DNA from: Chitinophagaceae bacterium
GTDB lineage: Bacteria; Bacteroidota; Bacteroidia; Chitinophagales; Chitinophagaceae
NCBI GenBank assembly: GCA_013140985.1
Contig: JABFRU010000043.1
Span: 1 to 50,772, forward strand
Direction: 5' to 3'
Length of the DNA: 50,772 nt
The first letter of the stretch is position 1, and every line of letters starts with the position of its first letter. This document shows, piece by piece, positions 27,248-35,402 of the stretch. Position numbers and translations under genes: made by a program. Under the pieces are notes generated by a model. That model searched no databases and was not told where the DNA came from. It worked only from the letters and a program-made list of their open reading frames with translations.

Positions 27248-28365
27248 ACCGGCACCTCCATATAATTTGTTTGGATGCGCCTTATCCGGCAGATTATGGT
27301 GGCGCTATTGATATGTTCTATAAAATTGAGGCTTTGTATAAAGCTGGTATAAAAATTCATCTTCATTATTTTTCTTATAATGACCGGAAAAAAAAAGGTG
27401 AGCTCAACCAATATTGTGAATCAATAAATGCATATGACCGAAAAACAGGATGGGAAGGATTCTCTTTCAAATTACCTTATATTATTTCATCAAGAATAAA
27501 TATTGAGCTGGCTCACAACATCAATAAAGACGATCACCCCGTCCTCCTCGAAGGGCTGCATTGCACAGGTATTCTTTCAACGATCAATAAAAACAAAAAG
27601 ATCGTTGTGCGGATGCATAATATAGAAAGCGACTATTATAAATGCCTGGAATCTTCTACTAATGATCTGTCGAAGAAAATTTATTATCGCCGTGAAAGCC
27701 GCTTACTGAAGAAATACCAGCATTCACTTCCAAAAGATCATTTATATGCCTGTATTACAGAAAAAGACAAAGATGCTCTTCGAAAAGAATATGGCTTGAA
27801 AAATAGTTTTTTCCTGCCCGCCTTTACTCCTTTCCATGAAATAAACGGCCAGGAAGGAATGGGGAACTTCTGTTTATATCATGGAAATTTATCTGTGCCT
27901 GAAAATGAAAAAGCAGCACTCTGGCTTTTACATCATGTTTTTTCCAAAATAAAAATTCCATTGGTGATAGCTGGCAAAGCCCCGTCTGACCGGTTGAAAA
28001 AAATTGCGCAGCTATATCAACATATTTGTCTTGTAGTTGATCCCCCGGCAAAAGAGATAAACGACCTTATAAGGAAAGCTCATATCAATATACTTCCATC
28101 ATTCAGCACAAGTGGTATAAAATTAAAATTGCTTCATGCATTATTTGAAGGACGCCACTGCGTTGTAAATAATGATATGGTAGCAGGAACAGGCCTGGAG
28201 TCCGCCTGCCATATCGGGGCAAATGCAAATGCCATTGCTTCTATCATCACACAATTACACCACCAGCCTTTTACGCCGGAGGAAATTTTGCTGCGAAAAA
28301 AATTATTGGGAACAGTTTATGATACAGCAAAAAACGCTGATCAACTTATTCAACACTTATACTAG
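27244..28365 (+). CDS. Glycosyltransferase-like protein
   Basis: A 373-aa protein with the GT-B layout. The N-terminal part is HIICLDAPYPADYGGAIDMF; the middle has KIVVRMHNIESDYY; the C-terminal half has IPLVIAGKAPSDRLKKIA and ILPSFSTSGIKLKLLHALFEG, the donor-site region of GT4-like enzymes. It is diverged, and the substrate cannot be inferred. It starts within the ATGA overlap of the preceding glycosyltransferase, and its last 20 bp overlap the 3' end of the convergent FtsE-like gene. The pair may act on one surface glycan. Confidence 0.75.
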   Translation: MNRHLHIICLDAPYPADYGGAIDMFYKIEALYKAGIKIHLHYFSYNDRKKKGELNQYCESINAYDRKTGWEGFSFKLPYIISSRINIELAHNINKDDHPVLLEGLHCTGILSTINKNKKIVVRMHNIESDYYKCLESSTNDLSKKIYYRRESRLLKKYQHSLPKDHLYACITEKDKDALRKEYGLKNSFFLPAFTPFHEINGQEGMGNFCLYHGNLSVPENEKAALWLLHHVFSKIKIPLVIAGKAPSDRLKKIAQLYQHICLVVDPPAKEINDLIRKAHINILPSFSTSGIKLKLLHALFEGRHCVVNNDMVAGTGLESACHIGANANAIASIITQLHHQPFTPEEILLRKKLLGTVYDTAKNADQLIQHLY

Positions 28366-29035
28366 AATTATCAATCACCATTCCTCTTTCGGTACGTACC
28401 ATGCGGGCTGGAAATTTTTGCACAACTCTATAATCATGTGAAGCCATCACGACTGCTGTATTATAATCTCTTGAGATACTGAACAACAGGTTCATGATCT
28501 CATCAGATGTTTCGGGATCAAGATTACCGGTTGGCTCATCTGCCAATATGATCTTGGGGGAATTCAGTAAAGCCCTTGCTATGTCCACCCTTTGCTGCTC
28601 GCCACCACTTAATTCGAATGGCATTTTAAAACCTTTGGCCTTGATACCTACTTTGTCCAACACATCCTGGATCTTAGCATCCATCATCGCTTCATCTGTC
28701 CAGCCGGTAGCTCTTAAAACAAATTTCAGGTTGTTATTTACATTGCGGTCAGTGAGTAATTGAAAATCCTGGAATACTACACCGAGGTTACGACGCAGGT
28801 AAGGAACTTTCTTCCAGTCAAGCCCGCGAAGGTTATATCCTGCGACTGTTCCTTCTCCTTCCGTAAGTGACAGCTCACCATAAAAAGTTTTCAACAAACT
28901 TGATTTGCCAGTACCCGTTTTACCAACGAGGTAAACAAATTCTCCTTTGTTCACAGTAAGGTTCACATCCTGCAAAACAAGATTACTACCCTGGTAAATA
29001 TTGGCATGATGTAATTCAATGATAGGTTCAGGCAT
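28346..29035 (-). CDS. ftsE: FtsE-like ABC transporter ATPase
   Basis: An ABC ATP-binding subunit of 229 aa: Walker A GKTGTGKS (residues 38-45), signature [16 protein letters not shown], Walker [13 protein letters not shown], and the H-loop VVMASHDY. Overall it resembles FtsE, the ATPase that with FtsX controls cell-wall hydrolysis at the division septum. No ftsX gene is adjacent, so a lipoprotein-export (LolD-type) role cannot be excluded. ATG at 29035 follows an AGAGA ribosome-binding sequence; the longer frame opens with TTG only. Confidence 0.85.
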   Translation of the reverse strand: MPEPIIELHHANIYQGSNLVLQDVNLTVNKGEFVYLVGKTGTGKSSLLKTFYGELSLTEGEGTVAGYNLRGLDWKKVPYLRRNLGVVFQDFQLLTDRNVNNNLKFVLRATGWTDEAMMDAKIQDVLDKVGIKAKGFKMPFELSGGEQQRVDIARALLNSPKIILADEPTGNLDPETSDEIMNLLFSISRDYNTAVVMASHDYRVVQKFPARMVRTERGMVIDNSSISVE

Positions 29036-29121
29036 TCTCTGTTGGTTTGCTTGCAAAATAAAGCAAATGGCGTTAATAAATTTAAAAATAAATTACCTTG
29101 TCAGTCCTAAATACAAAGTGT

Positions 29122-29577
29122 ATGCTCTCTAAAATAATACCAGCGATCTTCTTTTTTATATTGATCGCATTTTCTGCAAATGCTCAAACCGATTCAACGA
29201 ACAATGAGCAGGATACAGAAGATAAGACTTTTGATAAAGTGGAAATAGAAGCAACATTTCCCGGAGGCGACCAGGCCTGGATAAAATACCTTCAAAAAAC
29301 ACTTAATGCCAACACACCTGTTGACAACGGGGCCCCGGCCGGAACATTTACTGTCATTGTTCAGTTTGTAGTAAGCAGGGATGGAAGTATATCAGAAGTA
29401 AAAGCATTGACCAATCATGGATATGGGATGGAGAAAGAAGTGATACGGGTTATTAAAACAGGACCAAAATGGATACCGGCCTTACAGGATGGACGCAATG
29501 TAAAAGCTTATCGCAAACAACCTGTCACTTTTGTTATAACAGATGACAGGAAAAAGAAAAAAAAGAATAAAGACTAA
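29122..29577 (+). CDS. Exported protein with a TonB-C-like domain
   Basis: A 151-aa protein with a signal peptide (residues 1-21, MLSKIIPAIFFFILIAF to ANAQ), a short acidic linker, and a domain resembling the TonB C-terminal domain (FTVIVQFVVSRDGSISEVKA, then KTGPKWIPALQDGRNVKAYR). In true TonB the domain contacts receptors, but here there is no membrane anchor, so this is a free periplasmic version; its role is unknown. The tail is a run of lysines. ATG at 29122 is preferred over TTG at 29098. The gene overlaps the 3' end of the convergent PurM-like gene by 4 bp. Confidence 0.78.
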   Translation: MLSKIIPAIFFFILIAFSANAQTDSTNNEQDTEDKTFDKVEIEATFPGGDQAWIKYLQKTLNANTPVDNGAPAGTFTVIVQFVVSRDGSISEVKALTNHGYGMEKEVIRVIKTGPKWIPALQDGRNVKAYRKQPVTFVITDDRKKKKKNKD

Positions 29578-30743
29578 TAAACAAGTTTGCCGGGGCCCAT
29601 ATTGATTACTAATTCCTTTCTATCACCGGCTTCTACCCTGCCGATCACTTGTGCAGCTATTCCAAAACTTTTGGCAACATCAATGATCGCATCAGCATCT
29701 TTTTCATTAGTATAAATCTCCAAACGGGTTCCCATATTAAATACCTGGTACATTTCTCTATCATCTGACCCACTGGCTTGTTGTATCAGTCTAAAAATTA
29801 CAGGAGGTGCAAACAAATTATCTTTTATGATCCGAACATTCTCCGGAACATATTTCAAACATTTTGTTTGTCCGCCACCACTGCAATGAATAAGTCCATG
29901 AATAGAATCAAAATGTTTCTCCAATAATTCTTTCATAACCGGCGCAAAAGTTCTTGTCGGACTCAATAACAATTTGCCAATTGTCAATTGCATGTTGTCT
30001 ATTGTTACTTCATCTGTCATTCTATGCGGCCCGATATACACAACCGTTTCATCCAGCGAAGTATCATATGATTCATTGAACCGGGCTCCATATGTTTTAT
30101 GCAGCATATCATGTCTTGCACTGGTCAATCCGTTGCTGGCAATACCACTGTTATATTCTTCCTCATAATTTGATTGACCAGATCCTGCCAGGCCAACAAT
30201 TACATCCCCGGCTTTTATTTTTTCGTTGGTAATTAATTTTGATTTTGGCCACCTGGCTGTCATGGTTCCGTTCACAGCAATGGTTCTTACCACATCGCCT
30301 ACATCGGCAGTTTCACCCCCCATATATGTGATGTTGACTCCAAAATTTTTCATTTTTTCAAAAAATTCCTGGCTGCCGGTAATGATCGCTTCCAATACTT
30401 CAGCAGGAATAATATTTTTATTCCTGTCAATAGTGGAAGAAAAAAGTAATTGATCATAAATACCCACACAAAGCAGGTCATCAAGGTTCATCACAATAGC
30501 ATCCTGTGCTATCCCTTTCCATACAGACGCATCACCGGTTTCTTTCCAATACAAATAAGCCAAAATACTTTTGGTGCCAGCCCCGTCTGCATGCATCACA
30601 TTCACCCATGCATCATCACCGCATAATACATCAGGATATATTTTACAAAATGCCTTTGGATAAAGTCCCTTGTCAAGGTTCTTAGTAGCTTCATGCACTT
30701 CTTCTTTTTGTGCAGACACGCCTCTTTTGCTGTACAGACTCAT
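29574..30743 (-). CDS. purM: Phosphoribosylformylglycinamidine cyclo-ligase (AIR synthase), Bacteroidota type
   Basis: A 388-aa member of the AIR-synthase family that, by family, closes the imidazole ring of purines using ATP. It has the PurM landmarks DAWVNVMHADGAGTKSILA, GGETADVGDVVRTIAVNGT and IHCSGGGQTKCLKYV. It is longer and more diverged than the E. coli enzyme (about 345 aa), as usual in this phylum. ATG at 30743 was chosen because a perfect promoter sits right before it. It is divergent from ribF. Confidence 0.88.
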   Translation of the reverse strand: MSLYSKRGVSAQKEEVHEATKNLDKGLYPKAFCKIYPDVLCGDDAWVNVMHADGAGTKSILAYLYWKETGDASVWKGIAQDAIVMNLDDLLCVGIYDQLLFSSTIDRNKNIIPAEVLEAIITGSQEFFEKMKNFGVNITYMGGETADVGDVVRTIAVNGTMTARWPKSKLITNEKIKAGDVIVGLAGSGQSNYEEEYNSGIASNGLTSARHDMLHKTYGARFNESYDTSLDETVVYIGPHRMTDEVTIDNMQLTIGKLLLSPTRTFAPVMKELLEKHFDSIHGLIHCSGGGQTKCLKYVPENVRIIKDNLFAPPVIFRLIQQASGSDDREMYQVFNMGTRLEIYTNEKDADAIIDVAKSFGIAAQVIGRVEAGDRKELVINMGPGKLVY

Positions 30744-30752
30744 AATTAGGGG

Positions 30753-30782
30753 CAAATTTAGATGTTCCCGTTTTGATGGCAA
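30753..30782 (-). promoter_or_regulatory. purM promoter
   Basis: On the minus strand: TTG (30782-30780), a 19-bp spacer, then TAAATTTG (30760-30753). This is a perfect -7 box 10 bp before the ATG at 30743. Confidence 0.6.
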
Positions 30783-30811
30783 CCACTTGTTTTCAATAAC
30801 CGATTATCAGT

Positions 30812-30819
30812 TAGTTTTG
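30812..30819 (+). promoter_or_regulatory. -7 box of ribF
   Basis: TAGTTTTG, a perfect TAnnTTTG box 43 bp before the ribF ATG; a TTG lies 22 bp upstream. The leader is too short for an FMN riboswitch. Confidence 0.5.
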
Positions 30820-30862
30820 CCTGCCCCGACAGAACGAAGTTGGATATTCGGGGCACCTCTTT

Positions 30863-31867
30863 ATGAAAGTACACTACGATATTGAGAACCTGCCGGCCTT
30901 CCGGAATGCTATTGTCACTATTGGCACATTCGACGGAGTGCATATGGGCCATCGCCAGATCATTGATAAACTAAAAGCTGAAGCGGCAGCCAATAATGGC
31001 GAGACGGTTATCATTACTTTTCACCCGCATCCGAGAAAAGTGGTTTCATCCACTATCCTTGGCATCCGGCTTATTAATACCATAGAAGAAAAATTAGAAC
31101 TGCTGGAGCAATTAGGTATTGATCATGTCGTGGTGGTACCGTTCACAGATGCTTTTGCCAACCAGTCTGCTGAAGATTATATCCAGAATTTTCTGATCAA
31201 TAAATTTCATCCGCAAACCATTATTATTGGTTACGATCATCATTTTGGTAAAGACCGGCTGGGTGATTATCAACTGCTGGAAAAGAAAGCTGAAGAATAC
31301 AGTTATAAACTCAAAGAAATACCTAAGCATATTTTGGAAAACATTTCGATCAGCTCCACCAATATCCGTGAAGCTATTTTGCACAGCGATATCGGGACAG
31401 CAGATAAGTTATTGGGTTATGAATTCTTTTTTTCCGGCACTGTAGTGCATGGAGATAAGTTGGGAAGAAAGCTGGGGTACCCGACCGCCAATCTCAAAAT
31501 TGAGAACCAGGAAAAGATCACTCCCGGCAATGGCATTTATGCCGTGTATGCTGAAATAGTAAGTGGGAAGTGGGGAGTAGCTAGTGGGAATGAAGCTTCA
31601 TCCCATCAGGGTCCCTCCCACTCACCACCCCCTACTAGCCACTCGCTCCGATACAAAGGAATGATGAGCATAGGCTTTCGTCCAACAGTGGATGGGAAGA
31701 AAAGAGTGATCGAAGTGAACATCTTTGATTTTGATGAAGAGATATATGATCAGACATTAAAGGTCTTTGTCAAAAAATATTTACGGGAAGAAAAAAAGTT
31801 TGATAGCCTGGAAGCTCTCGTAAAACAAATAGACCAGGATAAGATCGATAGTTTGAAAATCCTCTAA
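30863..31867 (+). CDS. ribF: Bifunctional riboflavin kinase / FAD synthetase, with an in-frame insertion
   Basis: Makes FMN and FAD from riboflavin. The N-terminal FAD synthetase domain has GTFDGVHMGHRQIIDKL, FHPHPRKVV and GYDHHFGKDRLGDY. The C-terminal flavokinase domain has KLGYPTANLKI (about residues 205-215), MSIGFRPTVDGKKRVIEVNI and the end of the barrel. Between GIYAVYAE and RYKGMMSIG, where homologues have only a few residues, about 30 residues (233-262, rich in Gly, Ser, Pro and His) are inserted. They are encoded by palindromic repeat HP5. The insert is 90 bp, so the frame is kept and the protein should still fold. At 334 aa it is slightly longer than the usual 305-315. Confidence 0.93.
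   Translation: MKVHYDIENLPAFRNAIVTIGTFDGVHMGHRQIIDKLKAEAAANNGETVIITFHPHPRKVVSSTILGIRLINTIEEKLELLEQLGIDHVVVVPFTDAFANQSAEDYIQNFLINKFHPQTIIIGYDHHFGKDRLGDYQLLEKKAEEYSYKLKEIPKHILENISISSTNIREAILHSDIGTADKLLGYEFFFSGTVVHGDKLGRKLGYPTANLKIENQEKITPGNGIYAVYAEIVSGKWGVASGNEASSHQGPSHSPPPTSHSLRYKGMMSIGFRPTVDGKKRVIEVNIFDFDEEIYDQTLKVFVKKYLREEKKFDSLEALVKQIDQDKIDSLKIL
31557..31650. repeat. Heptad-repeat palindrome HP5 inside ribF
   Basis: The left arm holds TAAGTGG, GAAGTGG, GGAGTAG, CTAGTGG (31560-31587). The tip is the palindrome TGAAGCTTCA. The right arm holds TCCCACT, CACCACC, CCCTACT, AGCCACT (31616-31643). The heptad is the same as in HP4 after panC (NNAGTRG). The whole element is an in-frame part of the ribF coding sequence. 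Confidence 0.7.
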
Positions 31868-31888
31868 AGCAGAAATTGCCAATTGGCT

Positions 31889-32887
31889 TTACGACATCAT
31901 CTTCACTACCATTTCTTTTAATAAAGAAGCATCTTCGGTTCCGGCATTACCTACTCCCACTGCTTTAAGATTATATTGATGCAGTAGCAGGAGAACATTT
32001 TCAACACCTGTATATGTATAAAGATGGGCCGCCTTCACATAATCTTTTATAAAATAGGGATTGACACCAATATTCGCTGCGATAGTTTTTTCGTCGGTTG
32101 TGCCAGCGCCAAACACCATAAATACTTTGCTGAAGAAACTATACAGTGATGGCAATATTAATTGTATCGGTGCGGCCTTTGGATTTGCTTCAAAATATTG
32201 AATGATGCGGATACTTCTTGCAAGATCTTTTGCTGCCATAGCAGTCTGCAATTCAAAAACATTAAAGTCCTTGCTTACCCCAATATATTTTTCAATATCG
32301 TCTTCGGTAATATTTTTCCGCTGGCCAAGGTTTACCGATAATTTATCTATCTCGTTTTCTATCCTTGTCAAATCATTCCCGATATGATCAACAAGAAGTA
32401 ACAACCCTTTTTGAGAAATGGTCAGCCCTTTTGATCGCAATAATTCTTGTGTCCATTCCGGCAACTGGCTCTCATACATTTTCTTTGTAGTGAGCAGTAT
32501 TCCTTTTTCTTTTACCAGTTTGGCAAACTTCTTTCTCGCATCGAGTTTTTTTTCTTTGTAGGATACAACAAACACAGTAGAACTTAGCGGATTTTCGACA
32601 TAAGACTCTAACTTTTCAACATCCCGCATTTGTTGTGCTTCTTTTAACAACACTACCTGTCGTTCTGCAAACATGGGATATCGCCGACAGGCATTGATCA
32701 CATCGGGCCAGTTAGCATCTTTCCCATAAAAAACAGTGAGGTTAAATGAAGCTTCGCTTTCATTCAGAATATGATGCTCAGCATAATCAATGGCTTTATC
32801 AATAAAATAATCTTCTTCTCCTTCCAGCCAGTATAATGGCTTGAAAGAGCCCTTCTTCCAGTCATTTATTATCTTTTCCACACTCAT
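31889..32887 (-). CDS. holA: DNA polymerase III delta subunit
   Basis: A clamp-loader subunit that opens the sliding clamp. This 332-aa protein shows the HolA pattern: PLYWLEGEEDYFIDKAIDYA at the start, VVLLKEAQQM, VFVVSYKEKKLDARKKF, then LIGN-like IGNDLTRIENEIDKL and IEKYIGVSKDFNVFEL, and a helical C-terminal domain. Motifs are weak in this family, but their order and spacing fit well. It is a single gene converging on ribF, with 21 bp between the stops. Confidence 0.9.
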   Translation of the reverse strand: MSVEKIINDWKKGSFKPLYWLEGEEDYFIDKAIDYAEHHILNESEASFNLTVFYGKDANWPDVINACRRYPMFAERQVVLLKEAQQMRDVEKLESYVENPLSSTVFVVSYKEKKLDARKKFAKLVKEKGILLTTKKMYESQLPEWTQELLRSKGLTISQKGLLLLVDHIGNDLTRIENEIDKLSVNLGQRKNITEDDIEKYIGVSKDFNVFELQTAMAAKDLARSIRIIQYFEANPKAAPIQLILPSLYSFFSKVFMVFGAGTTDEKTIAANIGVNPYFIKDYVKAAHLYTYTGVENVLLLLHQYNLKAVGVGNAGTEDASLLKEMVVKMMS

Positions 32888-32964
32888 AAAATGCTAAGAT
32901 ACAGGCTTTGAGCTTTGATGATTTATAAAAAATGAAACTCTTAACAACAGGCCTTTAAACTTTC

Positions 32965-33050
32965 TGGCACGGTTTTCGGAATTTGGTGCCCGGATTCGTT
33001 TTTAACCGGATTTGCCAAAGGGCGCCCCGCTAACGAACCCGGCTTTGCGA
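32965..33050. promoter_or_regulatory. GC-rich inverted-repeat region upstream of the three-gene module
   Basis: This 224-bp gap upstream of 33112 contains TGGCACGGTTTTCGGA, resembling half of a sigma-54 promoter (TGGCAC good, TTGC poor). It also holds an imperfect inverted repeat (GCCCGGATTCGTT with AACGAACCCGGC). It is clearly more GC-rich than its surroundings. I cannot say which of these, if any, drives the module. Confidence 0.25.
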
Positions 33051-33111
33051 TCGTTTTTAAAAGAAAAAAATAAACATTAATTTAAAGGTCAGAATCTAAA
33101 ACCCTTTTTTT

Positions 33112-34089
33112 ATGACAGAAACTAATTATCCCTCCGCAACCCCATCCAGTCAAACTCAGCCTGCGAAAAACAGGAATAAGAGTTATAAAAACCTGGCTAT
33201 TGGCCTATTGGCAGCAGGACTGCTCGGCACCTGGGGCTATCTTTTGTATGACAAAAATAAATCAGATAAAACAATAAGTGACCGGGATGCTACTATCGTA
33301 AAGAAAGATGCTGATTATGGCAACCTGCAAACAGATTTCAACTCTGCATTAGCAAGATTGGATTCTATAACCGGTGCTAATAATTCTCTGCAGGGTGATA
33401 AAAGCAATTTGCAAAAAGAGATCGATGCTAAAAAAGTTGAGATCCGTAAAATACTGAACGATAAAAATGCTACTGCCACACAACTGGCGAAAGCAAGAAC
33501 ATTGATCACTGAATTGAATGATAAGATCACTGGTCTTGAGGTAGAAGTAGCAAGACTGACAGGCGAGAACCAGACATTGACTGTTGCTAATACTACATTG
33601 CAGCAAGAGAAATCAGACCTCGAAACAAACCTGGCTATGTCAGCTTCAGAGAAAGAAGAATTAGCTAAGACCGTAGATGTAGCTTCTACGTTCAGCGCTT
33701 CTAATATCCAGGTAACTCCTGTGGATGAAAAAGGCAGCGGTAAAGAAAAAGTAAATACTAAAGCAAAAAAAGTGGATAAGCTCCTGGTGTCATTTGACGT
33801 AGAGAACAGGATCGCACAATCTGGTCCGGCTGATATGTACCTGATCGTAACAGCTCCTGACGGAAAAGTAATTTCAGAAGGTACTATGCTGAATACAAGG
33901 ACTGATGGCGACAAACCATTCACAGCAAAAGTTCCGGTTGATTATACACAGGGTCAGCGTAAAAATATCCAGTTCCCTATCAGGCAGACAGACTTCCTGA
34001 CTGGTGATTATAAAATTGAAATTTATCATAATGGCTTCAAGATCGGTGAAGGTGTAAGAAGCCTTAAAAAAGGTGGTTTATTCGGTTAA
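33112..34089 (+). CDS. Membrane-anchored coiled-coil protein A of the Ppx-like module
   Basis: A 325-aa protein of unknown family. A short Ser/Pro/Gln-rich cytoplasmic start is followed by one transmembrane helix (residues 27-45, LAIGLLAAGLLGTWGYLLY). A long heptad-patterned coiled coil (about 51-190) comes next, then a C-terminal domain (about 218-325) with beta-strand patterns (KLLVSFDVENR, GDYKIEIYHNGFKIGEG). The helix, the junction TWGYLLYDKNK and the C-terminal domain recur in the protein at 35403 (TWVYHLYDKTK; NYRLQVFHNGYLIGE), so the two are paralogues. The exported Ppx-like protein lies between them. The coiled coil and C-domain should face the periplasm. A terminator follows it. Confidence 0.75.
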   Translation: MTETNYPSATPSSQTQPAKNRNKSYKNLAIGLLAAGLLGTWGYLLYDKNKSDKTISDRDATIVKKDADYGNLQTDFNSALARLDSITGANNSLQGDKSNLQKEIDAKKVEIRKILNDKNATATQLAKARTLITELNDKITGLEVEVARLTGENQTLTVANTTLQQEKSDLETNLAMSASEKEELAKTVDVASTFSASNIQVTPVDEKGSGKEKVNTKAKKVDKLLVSFDVENRIAQSGPADMYLIVTAPDGKVISEGTMLNTRTDGDKPFTAKVPVDYTQGQRKNIQFPIRQTDFLTGDYKIEIYHNGFKIGEGVRSLKKGGLFG

Positions 34090-34110
34090 AAGCAGTTAAC
34101 TCCTGCAAGA

Positions 34111-34146
34111 AAGCCGTTTCCCGTTCTATGGGAAGCGGCTTTTTCT
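34111..34146 (+). terminator. Terminator after coiled-coil protein A
   Basis: AAGCCGTTTCCC pairs with GGGAAGCGGCTT (12 bp, one G-T), followed by TTTTCTTT. It implies that the first gene of the module is at least partly transcribed separately from the next two. Confidence 0.8.
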
Positions 34147-34253
34147 TTGAACTCAGTTAGCCACATTTTTTTCACATAATTGCCAATGAGTGTATTTCGG
34201 AAGTAAAGCTGCATGGCATTGTAGTACTTTTATCAGAGCAAAACTACTAACCC

Positions 34254-35393
34254 ATGTCAGTTACCCGTTACAGCCGGTTCTTAATACCGGCATTACTGCT
34301 ATTAGCAGGCTATAACAGCATTGCGCAAACCAGTATCAATCCCAAATACAATAACTCCACTATTTATACCGGTATTGAAGTAGGATCAAAAGGTGTAAAG
34401 ATGAGTGTGATCGAAATTGGAAAGAATGCCCAGAGCAGCGGCGCTTTCAATATCATTAAAGACAGTTCTGTCAATACCGATTTCATTTCATTTTCTGATC
34501 CAACATTCGCAGCTACATTAAATAGTTTTTGTGGTCTTTATAAAACAGCCACCAATGATTACCATGTCCCTTCCAAAAGAATTTTTACAGTGATCAGCAG
34601 TGGTGTGAAGATGCAGGCTGAAAAAGATAAGAAGACAGTATGGATCAATAATCTCATTGATTCATTCCGCATAAAAATAAATGAACCGGATCGCCAGGTA
34701 GAAGTAATAGATATCACAAAAGAAGCCATCCTCTCCCATCTTGGAATTGTGCCGGAAGCAAGAAGGTTCAATACCTTTCTGATTGATATTGGCAGCGGCA
34801 ATACCAAAGGCGGTTTCTTTCCTTTTGGCACCATTGAAACCTTCCGCCTTTTTGGGTTGAACTGGGGAACAAAAAGTGTTGCGAATGCTACAGAAAAAAG
34901 ATTGGATGGTGATAACACACTGTCGAATTATAACAAGCAGTTATACAAAGTTCTTGCCGCTGCAGAAAACACAGATATAGTGTATGCAGTTAATGCAAGT
35001 GGTTCTTATCCGCTCAGTGATAATATAGCTATCAGTGGTGGTATTGCATGGGCTGTTGCCACACTCACTCATCCTGAATTGCTGGATAATCCTGTAGTGG
35101 CTGTTACTTATGCTGAGGTCGCAACCTTCTGCGAAAAAATATATAACAACCCCGAGGCTCTTGCTCCGGCTGCATTGGCTCTAAATATCAATTACAAAGA
35201 CCAGAAGGAAACAGTATTGAAAGAAACGGGTCGTGTACATAAAGTTTTCGATCAGCGATCATTGATGGCAGGCGCAGGATTGTTGCTAAAGATCATGCGG
35301 CAGTTTGCTGCAGCACACGAGACAAAAGCATTTTACCTGGTCAAGAACGGGCAGGTAGGCTGGGTATCGGCCTATGTGAATGAGAATAAGTGA
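34254..35393 (+). CDS. Exported Ppx/GppA-like ASKHA-fold protein
   Basis: A 379-aa protein with a cleavable-looking signal peptide (residues 1-25, ending NSIAQ) on an ASKHA fold. Motifs line up with the cytosolic Ppx at 13360: IEVGSKGVKM (41-50) for phosphate-1, VISSGVKMQAEKD (113-125) for ATSAMRDATN, VIDITKEAILSHLG (151-164) for IISGQEEASFI, and LIDIGSGNTKGGF (176-188) for YIDVGGGSTEL. SGGIAW (261-266) would be the adenosine motif. The metal-binding Glu of phosphate-2 is replaced by Lys, and only one Glu of the EEA catalytic pair remains. It is therefore a Ppx relative sent to the periplasm with an altered active site; no function is known. The flanking paralogues suggest a complex. A weak -7 box (TACTTTTA, 34225-34232) precedes it. 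Confidence 0.7.
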   Translation: MSVTRYSRFLIPALLLLAGYNSIAQTSINPKYNNSTIYTGIEVGSKGVKMSVIEIGKNAQSSGAFNIIKDSSVNTDFISFSDPTFAATLNSFCGLYKTATNDYHVPSKRIFTVISSGVKMQAEKDKKTVWINNLIDSFRIKINEPDRQVEVIDITKEAILSHLGIVPEARRFNTFLIDIGSGNTKGGFFPFGTIETFRLFGLNWGTKSVANATEKRLDGDNTLSNYNKQLYKVLAAAENTDIVYAVNASGSYPLSDNIAISGGIAWAVATLTHPELLDNPVVAVTYAEVATFCEKIYNNPEALAPAALALNINYKDQKETVLKETGRVHKVFDQRSLMAGAGLLLKIMRQFAAAHETKAFYLVKNGQVGWVSAYVNENK

Positions 35394-35402
35394 TCATTAA
35401 AA

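Noticed and set aside
28346-28365. Possible misannotation because two genes overlap at their 3' ends
   Set aside because: Both frames have strong family motifs up to near their ends; a 20-bp convergent overlap is acceptable.
30820-30862. FMN riboswitch upstream of ribF
   Set aside because: The leader after the -7 box is about 40 bases with no conserved riboswitch core; RibF genes also rarely carry one.
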